Positions 12,138-23,441 of a stretch of 64,000 bases of DNA are shown piece by piece. Position 1 is the stretch's first letter. Each line of letters begins with the position of its first letter. The DNA is from Poronia punctata (Eukaryota > Ascomycota > Sordariomycetes > Xylariales > Xylariaceae). Both the position numbers and the translations under genes were made by a program. The stretch covers positions 62,001 through 126,000 of the forward strand of contig MU401535.1 in NCBI GenBank assembly GCA_022579005.1, read 5' to 3'. Below the pieces are notes generated by a model. That model worked only from the letters and a program-made list of their open reading frames with translations. It was not told the DNA's origin and did no database searches.

Positions 12138-12557
12138 TTATTTCTTTCCCTCCAGGTAGTTTTGTTGTTCGAATAGGTAGCCCCGTACCCGGTGATCCTT
12201 GAGCATCTGGAGGTATTTCTCTGCGCGTAAAATCAGTTCCGGGTCCCTGAATCCCAAGTAACGAGAGGCCAGCCAAGTCTTTCTGCCCGACCGCACGGCC
12301 AAGAAACCATTCCATAGCATGGGCAACTAACCTCGTAACGGGCCGCACTTTTCAAGATGATTGACGCCCTCCCGGTAGTAGCATTTGCCAAGTTCCTCAC
12401 GCACCAGACGTCCCATCATGACTTGCACCCATTGCTCACGGATGACGGCATCCTGGGCCTGCTTCAATCGCTTGTTGTCATCGAAGTCTACGCCTTCGAA
12501 TGTCGGAGGGACGGTCGGCTTCTTGGCCAGGAAGGCCTCGGATTCGGGAGTGGGCAT
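12138..12557 (-). CDS. NADH:ubiquinone oxidoreductase (complex I) NDUFB10/12-kDa-type subunit
   Basis: Predicted 102-residue protein from exons 12557-12332 and 12220-12138, with a 111-nt intron (GTTAGT donor, GCGCAG acceptor). The start MPTPESEAFLAKKPTVPPTF and the core VMMGRLVREELGKCYYREGVNHLEKC resemble the fungal 12-kDa accessory subunit of complex I (NDUFB10/PDSW family). The second exon supplies EKYLQMLKDHRVRGYLFEQQ. The spaced cysteines (KCYYREGVNHLEKC) fit the family's intermembrane-space fold; the disulfide role is inferred. The protein acts in the membrane arm of complex I at the mitochondrial inner membrane. The gene is divergent from the nucleolin-like gene. Confidence 0.9.
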
Positions 12558-13203
12558 TGCGTACGACAGAAGTGCTGGATTCTCGGCAAAAGGATTGTTT
12601 CGACGTCTGTCGATATGTAGATTTTCAATTGGGAGCCCGAATTGGGGAATAGGTGTCGCGGGGAATTGGGCGTTGTGGTGATTCTATCCGCCGAGCATAC
12701 AGTGCAGTACTGCTGTCCCTGGCAGAGCTTCACCTTACATCAGTCTCCAATGGCTCAGTACCTCTTGGAGTCAATGGAGACGGCTGAAAGTTGACTGCGG
12801 TCACGTGCGCCTCTCTTGGCAAAAACTTCAGCCAAGATCCACATGCAGTCAAAGCACTCCAGGTACCTAGGTACTTCTTGAGGCCCACCAAAACACTTAT
12901 CAAATCAAGCTTGCGTTATCAGTGGGCCCGGGCGAGGAACGTGCAGGGACCGGGAACTCTAAAACTTTGACCGCCTGCGCTAAAGACCCACTAACCCCAC
13001 CGGCAGAACAAAAAAATCAGTAGGGGTCCTGCAAATTTTCTGTTAGCTCCAACAATGCAGATTGTCCATCCTGCATAAATACTAGCAGAGCTTCCTCAAC
13101 TTCTTCACTTTCGGGAATCTTTCTGCACCACAACCTTCCATTCCAACACCCTTTCACTACATCATTTCTATCCTTTCCCATTTGACCTACCACATCCGCA
13201 ATC
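12558..13203. promoter_or_regulatory. Divergent promoter region, complex I subunit and nucleolin-like gene
   Basis: This 646-bp region lies between two divergent start codons. It contains a palindromic CAGGTACCTAGGTAC word near 12859-12873 and pyrimidine-rich sequence (about 13125-13185) before the nucleolin-like start. No gene is supported. Confidence 0.45.
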
Positions 13204-14829
13204 ATGGGCAAGGTCAAGCAAACAAACGGCAAAGCCGCAAAGGCCGCCGATCCTCTCACAAGTGTCAAGAAGGCTGGTGTCACCAAGGCTGCCGATAGCC
13301 CCAAGGTCAAGTCCAAGCAGGTGGCCAAGGAAGTCGCCGTCAAGGCTGTGAATGGCAAGGCCAAGGACCTGAAGAAGAAGAAGAAGGTTGAGACTGAGTC
13401 TGAGTCCTCTGACTCTGACTCCGACTCCGATGCCGAGGATAGCGACGACTCTGAGTCTGACTCTGAGTCTGCTGCTGCTGATTCTTCTGATTCCGATTCG
13501 GATTCTGACGACTCCGACTCTGATAAGAAGCCCGCTGCCAAGAAGGCTAAGGTAGCGGCAAAGGTCGAAGCAAAGCCCGCTACGAATGGAAAGGCCACCA
13601 AGAAAGTCGCTGAACCTGAATCATCTGACTCGTCCGATTCCTCTGACGATGAGTCCGAGGAGGTGGATGCTAAGAAGACTAACACCAAGGCAGAGACTGA
13701 GGTAGGTTAACGGTCATAATCCTAATGGTAGAGCTTGGCTAACCAGTACCTAGTCCTCCGACGATGACTCAGACGACTCTTCCGACTCCGATAAGGACTC
13801 TGACTCCGAAGAGGTTGAGGAGAAGAAGCCTGAGCCATCCAAGAAGCGCAAGGCTGAGGAAGAGGTTGCTGCCCCTCTTAAGAAGAACAAGACGGAAAAT
13901 GAATCTGGAGACCAATACACAACTCTGTTTGCTGGAAACCTTGGCTGGGGTATAACTGACGACAGCCTCTACGAAGCATTCAAGGACTGCGAGGGTCTCT
14001 CAAGCGCCCGCGTCGTCACTGACCGGGCCATGCAACGCTCGCGTGGCTTCGGGTATGTGGACTTCGAGTCTCACGAGGCTGCCAAGGCTGCTTTTGAGAA
14101 GATGCAAGGATTTGAGCTCGAAGGCCGTGCCTTGAACCTCGACCCCTCAAAGCCCCGTCCTGCTGGCGAGGAGCCCACCGCTCGCGCTAACGATCGCGCC
14201 AAGCAATTTGGTGACCAAGTCAGCCCTGAGAGTGATACCCTATTTGTCGGCAACTTGCCATTTGAGGTTGATGAGGATGCCATTGGCGCCTTCTTCGGTG
14301 AGGTCGCTGAAGTCAAGAGCATTCGTCTGCCCAAAGATCCGTACGTTTCCCTACTCACCATTTACGTGTCCAATCCATGCTAACTGTCGTCTTAGTGAAT
14401 CCGGAAACCCTAAGGGCTTTGGATATGTCACCTTCAACTCCATTGACGAGGCCAAGAGCGTCTTCGATGCTAAGAATGGCGCTTATATCGGCGAAGGCCG
14501 TGCATCTCGTGCCATCCGCTTGGACTTTGCTGGCCAGAGACCTCCCCGTGAGGGCGGTGGCTTTGGTGGCGGCCGAGGCGGTGGCGGCGGTGGCTTTGGC
14601 GGACGTGGTGGTGGCCGTGGTGGCGGCGGCTTCGGTGGTCGCGGTGGTGGTGGCCGTGGTGGTGGTGGTTTCGGAGGTCGTGGCGGTGGTGGTCGCGGTG
14701 GCGGTGGCCGGGGTGGCTTCGGAGGTGGTCGCGGTGGCAAGCCGTTTGAGGGTAAAAAGGTAAGCTTCACTCGTCCTGAACGCTCGTCAAAGAAGCATTA
14801 CTAACAGGATGATATAGATCACCTTTTAA
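13204..14829 (+). CDS. NSR1: Nucleolin-like RRM/GAR protein (yeast Nsr1, fission yeast gar2 family)
   Basis: Predicted 486-residue protein from four exons: 13204-13701, 13754-14340, 14396-14759 and 14818-14829. The N-terminal half is Lys-rich with long runs of alternating Ser and Asp/Glu, typical casein-kinase-2-like acidic tracts. RRM1 lies at about 222-295 (LFAGNL, RGFGYVDF) and RRM2 at about 327-405 (LFVGNL, KGFGYVTF); intron 2 splits RRM2. A Gly/Arg-rich (GAR) tail of about 70 residues follows. The domain order is that of Nsr1/gar2/nucleolin, nucleolar proteins in pre-rRNA processing and small-subunit assembly. The last exon is only 12 nt (I-T-F-stop), joined by an intron with a CTAAC branch site and ATATAG acceptor; without splicing the frame would run on to an alternative stop at about 14804. 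Confidence 0.92.
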
Positions 14830-16045
14830 AGTGTCACAGCCGCACTTGGTCCGTTCTGGGGGCTCTTGAGAATAACATTGGGTTGGCTTTGTGGGTTGTC
14901 GGCTTTGCAAAAACTATATCCCCCAAAAGGGGTTGTGGGCTTTGAGGGCTAAGCTTCGTTTTCGAAGCTGTGATTTCCTGTGGGCTTGATCTGGGGGCAA
15001 CTCCGTCGTTGATTCTGAGGGCTGAGGGCTACCACGATGGCGCGTGAATGTCTGGGATTCGTTCTGCGCTTTTCATCAGTTGCTGTTGCGCAACTTGGCG
15101 ACACTGTCATGATCGGCTTTTCCTCCGTGGGGTTCTCCTCTGTGGGCACTGAGGGCTTATAGTGAGCGAGGGTTGCAGGAAACTTCTGATGTTCTTTTTC
15201 GAGCATCTTGATGTGGACTACGCTTCCACACAACTATGAGGGCTTACGACGGCGTTTGAGGGGTTAAAATGCGGGTTTTGATTTATTTTCTGTTCACTTT
15301 TAGTGTGGACGCCAAAAAGTTAGATACGTCGGTCACGATACGCCTTGCCGGGATACCATCTCGTTGGTATCCCAACCTGGAAATACGAACTGTCGTTGGT
15401 GAGTATACCCCCAGCCTTGTGTATGGTCAAGGTTGCGTCCCTAGTTTTACCTAGCTTCGTTTCCGCCTATAGATCTGCTGTTGTACATGAATGTCGAGAC
15501 GACGGTGCTGGAGTCGTGTCACGACTCACAAGAGTTTTATAATATCAAGAGATTTGAGCCGTTATACATCTACTTGCTTGGCTTAGGCCTATACGTGACG
15601 TGTGACCCTTTCAAGTTGTTTAAACCTATGAGTCCTCCTGTGTTGTAGAATGTTTTGGTCTGATGCGGTGCATTGTCTTATCCTCTAATTATTGAGGCCG
15701 TGCTGGGCTACGGTAAAGTACCTTATCTATGTAAGTCGCCATATTCGTCGAAGCCATCAACAAAGTTGTCTCCAAGTATTTAATGACACACCGAATACAT
15801 CGTATTCTATATCTCTTGCTCTCTACGTTCACAGGAATGGCCCAATAAGCGTTCTTCTGTATTATAAATGAAAGATCATTTCATTTGGCCTTGGCTAGGT
15901 ACATATGTTCCTATGTAGGTATCTTCGTTATACCTGAGCAGGCGGATCATGTCATAGAAATAGGGCCAATTTAGAACCATATCTCGCAGTCTCTTTCAGT
16001 AGACGAAGATGGCCGAAAAACGACTGAGCTCGTTTCTTATCCTTC
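14830..16045. other. Intergenic with repeated TGAGGGCT words
   Basis: This 1.2-kb stretch lies between the 3' ends of the nucleolin-like gene (plus) and the 11-exon helical gene (minus). Between about 14940 and 15245 the octamer TGAGGGCT occurs five times (about 14943, 15015, 15023, 15150 and 15236), an unexplained short dispersed repeat. No conserved open frame or structured RNA could be supported. Confidence 0.4.
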
Positions 16046-19000
16046 TCATCCTGATTCCGATTCCGAATCCGCTTCCTCAAGCTAGATATCTACTCGTCAA
16101 TACATCTTCCAAAAGGTACATGAACGAGAAGGTGGGCACTTACAAGACTTGTGGTTGCGCTGAACTTGTGGGTGAGATATACCCCGGATTTGGCAATGCC
16201 CTTCTTAGCAGCTTCTACCGACTTGGTTGCAGACTGATCAACCGCGCTTACTACATGTGCCGGGGGGCTTGCCGACACAAAATTGAGATCATCTGCCGCC
16301 TCGGCAGCATTTTTCTCGAGATTGTTGCTAATTTCTTCTTGTCTCTGACCGCGAGGGGGTAATCGAATTAGCGCGCAGCAAAAATTCGCCTCATCCATCC
16401 AACTTACTTTGCGAACAATCTCCTTGACACCTTCCATTGCTTGGGTGTTGAAGTCCATAGCCTCTTTCTTTCGCGTTTCAAGTTGCTGTGGACGTAAACA
16501 CAGTTAACAACACCGAGTCTATCCACCGAGTTTGCTATCATGGGATGTCTCACGTCCTTGTCTCTGTTCTGGTCATACTCGGACTGCAGCGTGGTCATCA
16601 GTTCTATCCCCCTCTGGATGAACTTATTGTCAACCTCCCGGTACATATCTGCGATGTCCCTGAACAGGTCAAAGTATGCCTGGATATTCAGTGCGAAGCC
16701 AAAAATGGTCTATTTCCCTCAACGTTAATACCAGAGTTCCTCGAGGGTTATCAAGGTGGCAGGGGAACCTGCCTGCCGCTGGAAATCTGTAAATGTGAAA
16801 TTCAGGATACGGGTCTCTGTCTCGGCATCGGGTAGATGCTCCAGGTATTCAATGAATCGGTCCACCTAAAAATCAATTTCGTGAGCTGATGACCACCGAG
16901 AAAACCTGTTATTTTTTCCCTCCTCCGTGTTCTTTTTGTATATTTCCTCATGACCAAGAGAGGAGGAATGGAACGGAAAAGGGGCACAAACCTGGTCCTG
17001 GACCACAAAGTCGACGAGGGTATTGACAGCGGTGAAGAAGGAGACCAATTTGGTGACCTGCGCTTTCAATTGTACCAGTATTTCGATACACTTGACAAGG
17101 ATGTCCTTGATATGAGTCTGAAATGAAGCGTATTGGAATTAGTTACTCAAATGAACGAAATGAGTGACGATTTACCAAGTCCTTGTCCGAGATCTTTAGA
17201 GAAGCAATGGCGCCCTGGATCTGGCCAAGTTGTTCCTGTATGTGTCCTAAGTTGTCACTAGCCTCCCTATAATTATCGGTAACTACCTGCATCACCTTGG
17301 CAGTAGTGGTTAGCTTCGTCGTGGCAGCGTCAATGATCTGCTTCCTGAAAGCCGAGTCCTTGTCTAATCCATTATCGACGGCTGTTTTCTGAGGGTCGAT
17401 GGACGGAGGCTGTACTCGTAGGAGGCGAGTTAGTAAGGGCCATAGTAGATGACAGAGCCATCTCGACGATGCTACGCATGGGGGGCACAGCGTAGCGGCA
17501 AGACGAACTCACACTTTGACCCGTGGTTGTTAGCTTGGACTCGGCGTCCAACGCGGTGACTTTACTCATCGCATCTTTAATGTCCTTTTGCCACTCTATC
17601 ACTTTGGGCGAATCGGGAGGGGGAAGCCCCGGGCCGTTGATGTCCGTATCAGCGGTGATGGCGGCTTGCAGGCCATCAGTAACCTACAATACCTAGCGTC
17701 AGTTACGATGAAGACCCAATGATGATAGGGAACATTAAAAACTCCTAGAATGTAAAGAAACGGAAAAGGACAAGGAAAGGGAAAAGGAAAGGGAAAAGGA
17801 AAGGGAAAAGGAAAGGGAAAAGGAAAGGGAAAAGGAAAGGGAAAAGGAAAGGGAAAAGGAAAGGGAAAAGGAAAGGGGGAAAGGAAAGGGGGAAAGCCAA
17901 CATGCCTTTTTGGCATTTGCAAACACATCTAATAAATCCTTGGACGGAGGGTCCTGTGATGGCACAAAGTTATTCTTTACGTCTTCGAGAAGGGCGGCGA
18001 CAACACCGAGCCCGGTTTTCTGTTTTTCTGGATCGGTAGACCGAAGCACGTCCCACTCAACGCCCTTATCCGGGGCACCTGTGACGAACGCTTGGAGTAT
18101 GCCGACATAGTGGCTCACAATACCCGCGATTCCATATGCTGGGTCGCGAGAGTACCGGGGGACGGCACTGGGTACTGGAGAAGGGGCCTGCGTGGCTGGT
18201 GGGACATTAGGGTATTCCCCTGTCCCGTCACCCGCAGAGCCGCCCTTGGCATTGCCATCGTTGCCTTCAAAGATATCGACACCGGCCTTTAGTCGCTCAG
18301 TAGCGCTGTAGTTCTCTATCAAGGCAGGAACAGCCTGGTTAATTGCGTTTGTCAACGTCGTAGTGAGGTCGCTGACAGCCTGCATAGCGACAAGGTCCCA
18401 ACCGCTGGGGTACTCCTCAGCAGCCTTTTTGTACGCCGACGTAGCCGTCTTCAGACTGTTTTGGAGTGTCTTGAGACTCTTCTGAGCTGTTTTTTTCGCC
18501 TCCTTCTCGCTGGCCAGCCTAGCTTGCGCGACGGCCAGTTGAAGTTCGTTAGCTTTCTTCCTAGCAGCAGCGTCCGTAGACGTCTGGGCGACACAAGCAT
18601 GCAATTCCCTGATCATTTCGATCCAGTCAGAAAAGGCCTTTTCCATCCCCTTGGCATTCTTCTCGCATTCGGTTGCAGACTCCCCCATGGCTTGGATGGC
18701 CTCTTTTAGATCCGGCATCGAACCTTCCGGACCGAGATTCATGATGATAGCGTTGACCTGCAGCAAGGGAGTTCACAGTTAGCGTGACAGCTACGGTTTG
18801 ACCAGAGGGTAGTGGTACCGACCATTTCCCTCATTTGTGCCCCCTTTAAGGCTATCATGTCAAAGGATGCACTGGCAGTCCCGTAGGCTTGTGTGCCTTG
18901 ATCTGCGCATTGAATCAAACAAGCATTCAACGAGGGGGGTTTTTCAAAATTGCTTTAGCCTAGGTGAGCAACAGACAGACAGTCATCATTGTGTGGGCTG

Positions 19001-19294
19001 GTAATAGACTGACCGAAGCGCTTTGAAGCCACCTTTCGGCGGGATGATAGTGATTTCCTCGGCATCTGGAATGGTGCTGGCCACAAACAGGTTGGCGAGG
19101 AGAGAAATAGAAACAGGGGCGGCAGACAAAAGATCGTCCCAATTGTACCCCGGCTGAAACAGCGCACTCTCCTTTACAACGCTAACATAATCGGCCGTCT
19201 TTATCTGTTTGGTCTTGTCACTGACCATTACAATTCTTTTCATAGCCTCGCGTTGGTCGTCGGGCGTCATGTCGTCGCTCGTTGGTCCTGACAT
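16046..19294 (-). CDS. Unrecognised long helical coiled-coil protein, 11 exons
   Basis: I do not recognise this family. The phase-consistent model has exons 19294-19014, 18871-18823, 18757-17906, 17683-17513, 17409-17176, 17117-16992, 16865-16732, 16659-16554, 16485-16408, 16344-16144 and 16081-16046, giving about 755 residues. It is nearly all helical. Coiled coil is expected at about 130-225 (Lys/Ala/Gln-rich heptads) and again in the middle (ASDNLGHIQEQLGQIQGAI). The first 95 residues are a globular segment with an aromatic motif QPGYNWDDLL. No signal peptide or classic transmembrane helix is seen. Intron 1 has an uncertain acceptor and intron 3 needs a GC donor. The last intron may be retained, giving a stop at 16090 instead. 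It faces another helical gene at 20772. Its ten introns contrast with zero to four in its neighbours. Confidence 0.65.
17772..17890. repeat. 12-bp tandem repeat (GGGAAAAGGAAA)n
   Basis: About ten near-perfect copies of a 12-bp purine unit on the plus strand, with slight degeneration at both ends. It lies inside the third intron of the minus-strand helical gene, where it reads as a long pyrimidine tract. Because 12 is a multiple of three and the unit has no stop codon, the repeat is open in several frames (FSLS or PFPF repeats if translated). Confidence 0.9.
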
Positions 19295-20771
19295 GGTTGA
19301 TGGGCTACTGCAAGACTTGAACTATCGAGGAATTCTTAGTGTTAGGATATACTAATAGTACTATTGTGATGTAAAGAAGAAGAGAGGTCATGTGTCGCGC
19401 CTCCATCTTTTTGACCCGACTCTCGGTATATATAGGCCTAAAGCTATCCAGGTTCCCATGGGCCATGATGTAGTACGCTCGGGATCGGACTTTCATCGAG
19501 TGATCGCCGGGCCGCACTCGTAGACGGTATACGTATATTTCGGGCCTCCCTTTCTCTCCTATTTCCTTTCATTAGCGTGTTAGGCCAGTGTGTCCCCCTT
19601 TCTAGTCAAGTATTGGTTCAGATACCGTGAAAGACACGACTATGCGGAGTCAACAAGATCGGAGGGACTTTCTGAAGTGTTCTGTGCCTGGCTACATAGT
19701 ACGACATGTCTACCCGGTGTTGCCGTGTTAGTGTTTCACCATGATGTCAAGCCCGGCGTTGTGAAGACTCCGCAGAGTATGATCAGCCACGAGCTTGCTC
19801 CTTCCAATGCAGAAGACTTTTCTAGGCCCAAGCTGAGGATAACCTATGAAGATTACTAGACACGCTAGGTAATGGAGCGTGCAGACAAGTTGCCGCAAAT
19901 TAACACAAATATCATCACCGCTGCAAGGGACTTTCAATGGTTCGGCCCAAGCAGTTTGCAGCATGACGCAAGGCACGCTCAAGAGATACATATATTATTA
20001 CTCGAACCGAGAAGGTGCACAAACTATTCGTGTATGTCTCTGGGCAGGTACGTACAAGTTAGGCCTAACCCGTGCATAATATTGAATGATAACCTCATGC
20101 GCTACCATTGGCCCACCCTACAGACCAGACCCATGGAACACACGGTCGCTACTCCCCCATAGTCTGCTGCACATGTTCATGCAGGCGTGGCAGGCACTGG
20201 CAGGTTGGCTTGTTGAAGAACTTTGCTGAAAATCACCGCGTCACGATCCAGGAGGTCTAATCCGTATCACTGAGTAAAAAGGTTGAATGACATCAGAGAA
20301 TACTAGAACTTGCAGTTTCCTGACAGCAAAATATTTTTCAACAATAGAAACAACGACCTACAACCGTCAAACATTAGTTAACAAATAAACCCATCTTACC
20401 ATCCCCAACGTTTTCAATGCCTTCAAACAGGTACCTATAGACTCGATCGGGGGTTTCGTGTGACGTGGGTGGCTAGTGCCGCTTAAGGATTGTCGTGATC
20501 TCTTCGAGATCTCCGTCATATACTGAATCTCACTAAACCCTTCGCACCAGGATAAACTTGGATGATGGTGTCCCGCGAGACAATGCCTTTGCGCTGGTAC
20601 CACGTACCATGATTTCCTTTCTTTCCCCTCATCCCATATAAATATGTATATAATGGCGACTTCTTCCCGGCGTTCAGACCCGATGTCTGCTGATGAGCAA
20701 GATTCTCTTTTAAGCACCCATTCTGTTTCATCTCTACAGCTTATTAGTAGTATTGCCTCACGCTGTTGGTC
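19295..20771. promoter_or_regulatory. Shared upstream region of the head-to-head helical gene pair
   Basis: This 1,477-bp stretch separates the starts of two divergent genes for helical proteins and should contain both promoters. A GGTACC-containing palindrome lies near 20596-20610 and a TATATA-like stretch near 20638-20650. The short frames here (such as 19590-19859) show no family features. Confidence 0.4.
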
Positions 20772-22153
20772 ATGGATAACGAACTCGAGGACGAAGCGAG
20801 GCAACTCCGCACCGGCCTATCAAGCTTTACAGCCCAATTCTCCTCAATGGGACAGACGCACAGTAACAAACAGTTGTCTTTGCAACACAATCTTGCTCAG
20901 ACGACATCTGATGCATTGGACAAACTCATGTCTCTGGCCAAACTCGTCGTCGAAGATATCGAGAATAAGCCCCCAGAGGCTATTATCCCCGTCGTAGACA
21001 GCCTGGCGCAGGCCTGGCAGGCCGCCAGGGATGCATCCGCGGCGTGTCTTGATGAGATTCGCTCCTTCTCCGTAGAGGTAAAATCAAAGCTCTATTGACC
21101 CAGGGCCTGATGGTAGATATAACTAACCCCAGCCCTCAAGATTACTCAGTTCCATGATAGAGGACTCGGCGAATGGCAAGATCGTGCCAAGAAGCTGCAG
21201 GCTGAAGAAGAAGCACGCCTCCAAGCGCAATTTGAAGAGTCTCAAACGCAACAACAGTACCTACATCAGATAAAGAGTCAAGCCGCGGCTTCTCTAGCTG
21301 CCCTCCAGGTGGCGCAGGAAAAGCTCGATGAGCAAAGACACAAATACGACTCAGCTGACAAGGTAGGCAGCCAACTCTCCCGCGTCCCAAACGGATTTCT
21401 GACACATGCGCCCAACAACAGTGGACCTGGTTTTTCCCCCCAGCGCGGCTCGCGTTGGAAGGAGTTAAGGCCCTAATTGAAGCACTTTCACATGCCCAGG
21501 AGGGGGCGGAACGGGAAGTCAAGATTACCACTCAGCAGGTCGTTAGTGCTCAACGACTTGTGGCGGATGCGCAGCAGAAGGTCGAAGCATTACGTACAGT
21601 CATGGCAAAAGAAGCTGAAACTTTAGCACAAGGAGAAGCTCTCATGGGAAAAACTCAGGCACTGAAAGAAGAGACACAGAAGATGGAAATCGATGTCGAC
21701 CAGACCAAAGAACAGCGCTTTAAAGCATGGGAGGTGATCTCCAAATGCCTGAACCGGGCTCAGGGGCCTGATTACGCGCCGACAAACGCAGAATATGCCA
21801 CGGTAGTCCTAGAAGTTGCTGCTGTAGCCCTTACTGACTTCACGCTACGCAGCAAGGTGGGACTTATTGTGCAGTATCTTAAAGAGCACGACGATGCCAC
21901 GGGGACCATAGCGAACATACGCACCGAGGAGCATCCGGACGGGTTATTGAAGTATGTCCTGGACGAGCTAGCTAAAGGGGTCCCTGGCGATAATGGGTCA
22001 TTGGCTTTGGAAACACCGGAAACGGCTCGGTTCAATTTATTGAGATTGGCAGCTCGCAAGTTGACTGTGCCGGGACAAACACCTTTGGAGGAGCCGCTTA
22101 GTGGTGACATGGAGGAGAAACTGTTGCATTTTTTAAAGAATCTTTGGATATGA
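20772..22153 (+). CDS. Unrecognised helical coiled-coil protein, 3 exons
   Basis: I do not recognise this family. Predicted 419 residues from exons 20772-21077, 21141-21362 and 21422-22153; both introns are phase 0 (GTAAAA...CTCAAG and GTAGGC...CAACAG, the latter with a CTGAC branch site). Residues 1-100 are helical. A coiled coil at about 110-172 (ARLQAQFEESQTQQQYLHQI) leads into a short aromatic-proline patch W-T-W-F-F-P-P at 177-183. A second coiled coil at about 188-265 follows (VVSAQRLVADAQQKVEALR). The last 150 residues look globular and helical. The helix-hydrophobic tip-helix layout could suit membrane or protein contact, but this is inference. No signal peptide is seen. It is the head-to-head partner of the 11-exon gene. 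Confidence 0.7.
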
Positions 22154-23441
22154 TATTCCGTCAACTGAAAGAAAGAGTAGTTTTTATCTATGGAGGCACA
22201 TGGTGATACGTTGATAATAACTTCCTGCGTGGAGTCGACGGTCGGTCAACAGGGTACACTCCCAACGTACCTGTTAGTGCTCTCTATTTGGCCAGGCGTG
22301 CGTCGCGAGCCGGGGGATTAGCTACATGCCAAAGAGCGCCTTGGAAAGGGGTTGAAATACGAGCCTGTCCTGTCAAGGCTTAGCGTGTAGAGCTGTGTGA
22401 GTTAAGGATCTGTGGTGGGGTAGGACATTGGAGAAGGGAGGAAGTGTGCTTGCACGTAGCTGCCGAGATCGATACCCTGCTTTCCTTTACCTAGAAAACA
22501 AACAAAATCATTCCGTATCACTACTGTCCGGTCCAACGATCTACTGGAAGAAAATGGTTCATATTGCGCGACTAGGTATTTGGCCGTTACGATGAAATGC
22601 GGTAAAATGATCGAAGAGGATTGCTGGCGCCATGCTAGAGTCTAACCTAGAGTAACGTGACATTTTACTCTTAGACGCTCCCCGCCATCGACAGACAACG
22701 TCGCCCGCTGTGGAGGTTGCGGGGGTTTTACTTTACGTACCGGCACTAACCTAAACCAAAACAAGGTAGATCGCACATTACCCACTGTAATTATAGCAGC
22801 TCGATTGTATTGTTTGTCTCCGCGGCAACGATAATACATCTCCTCAGCTCAAACTGCTGGGCTGGCTATTGGAGCTGTAACACAATCAAAGGAAAAAAGA
22901 AGGTCTAGATCCCGAGAATGGTGCAGGTACGGGACAATGATGGCGCCTGCGGCTGTATTGAATGGTTTTTTTTACCCGATCCCTGCCCTCATTTAAGGCT
23001 ATCTTCGGATACCCCAACACGCCCAATGACTGATTCTCCGTTGATCGTCTCCATATAGAAGCATGCTTGTCTTGTCGCTACTCGTACAGGCAAATTGGCA
23101 AGGGAACTAAGTATAAGTGGCATATTAAGCTGCCTAAGCGAGTTAAAACTACTCGTATCTAACGGGCAGAGAAAAGCGCAACCCGCAGAAAAGTGAAGTG
23201 TGGGGAATGCCTGTCAGTTAAAAGGAAGAGACGCTTGGTTTCCACTCGCCAGCGTAACCAACCACGAGGAAGCCGGGATTGGGCTTGGAATGAGATCACT
23301 TGCATTTGGGGAGGGTGGTAGTGGCGTCTGTTATTGATAAATAAAATCCGCAAGATCTCATCTCGCCCATGTCTCTTCCCTTCCTCTCTCGACCATTTGA
23401 TAGTATCTAACCTAGTGGTCGATAACGAAACATCATAGCCC
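22154..23441. other. Intergenic, no gene seen
   Basis: This 1.3-kb stretch separates the helical gene from the GH2 gene and should contain the GH2 promoter. Short frames are present, but none has a recognisable motif. No repeat or RNA gene was identified. Confidence 0.5.

Noticed and set aside
13017..13688. Ser/Glu-rich minus-strand frame of 223 codons
   Set aside because: It is the antisense shadow of the acidic Ser/Asp tracts of the nucleolin-like gene, which has RRM domains and splice support on the plus strand.
17599..17928. Minus-strand frame with PFPF repeats
   Set aside because: It is a reading of the 12-bp intronic repeat in another phase, not an independent gene.
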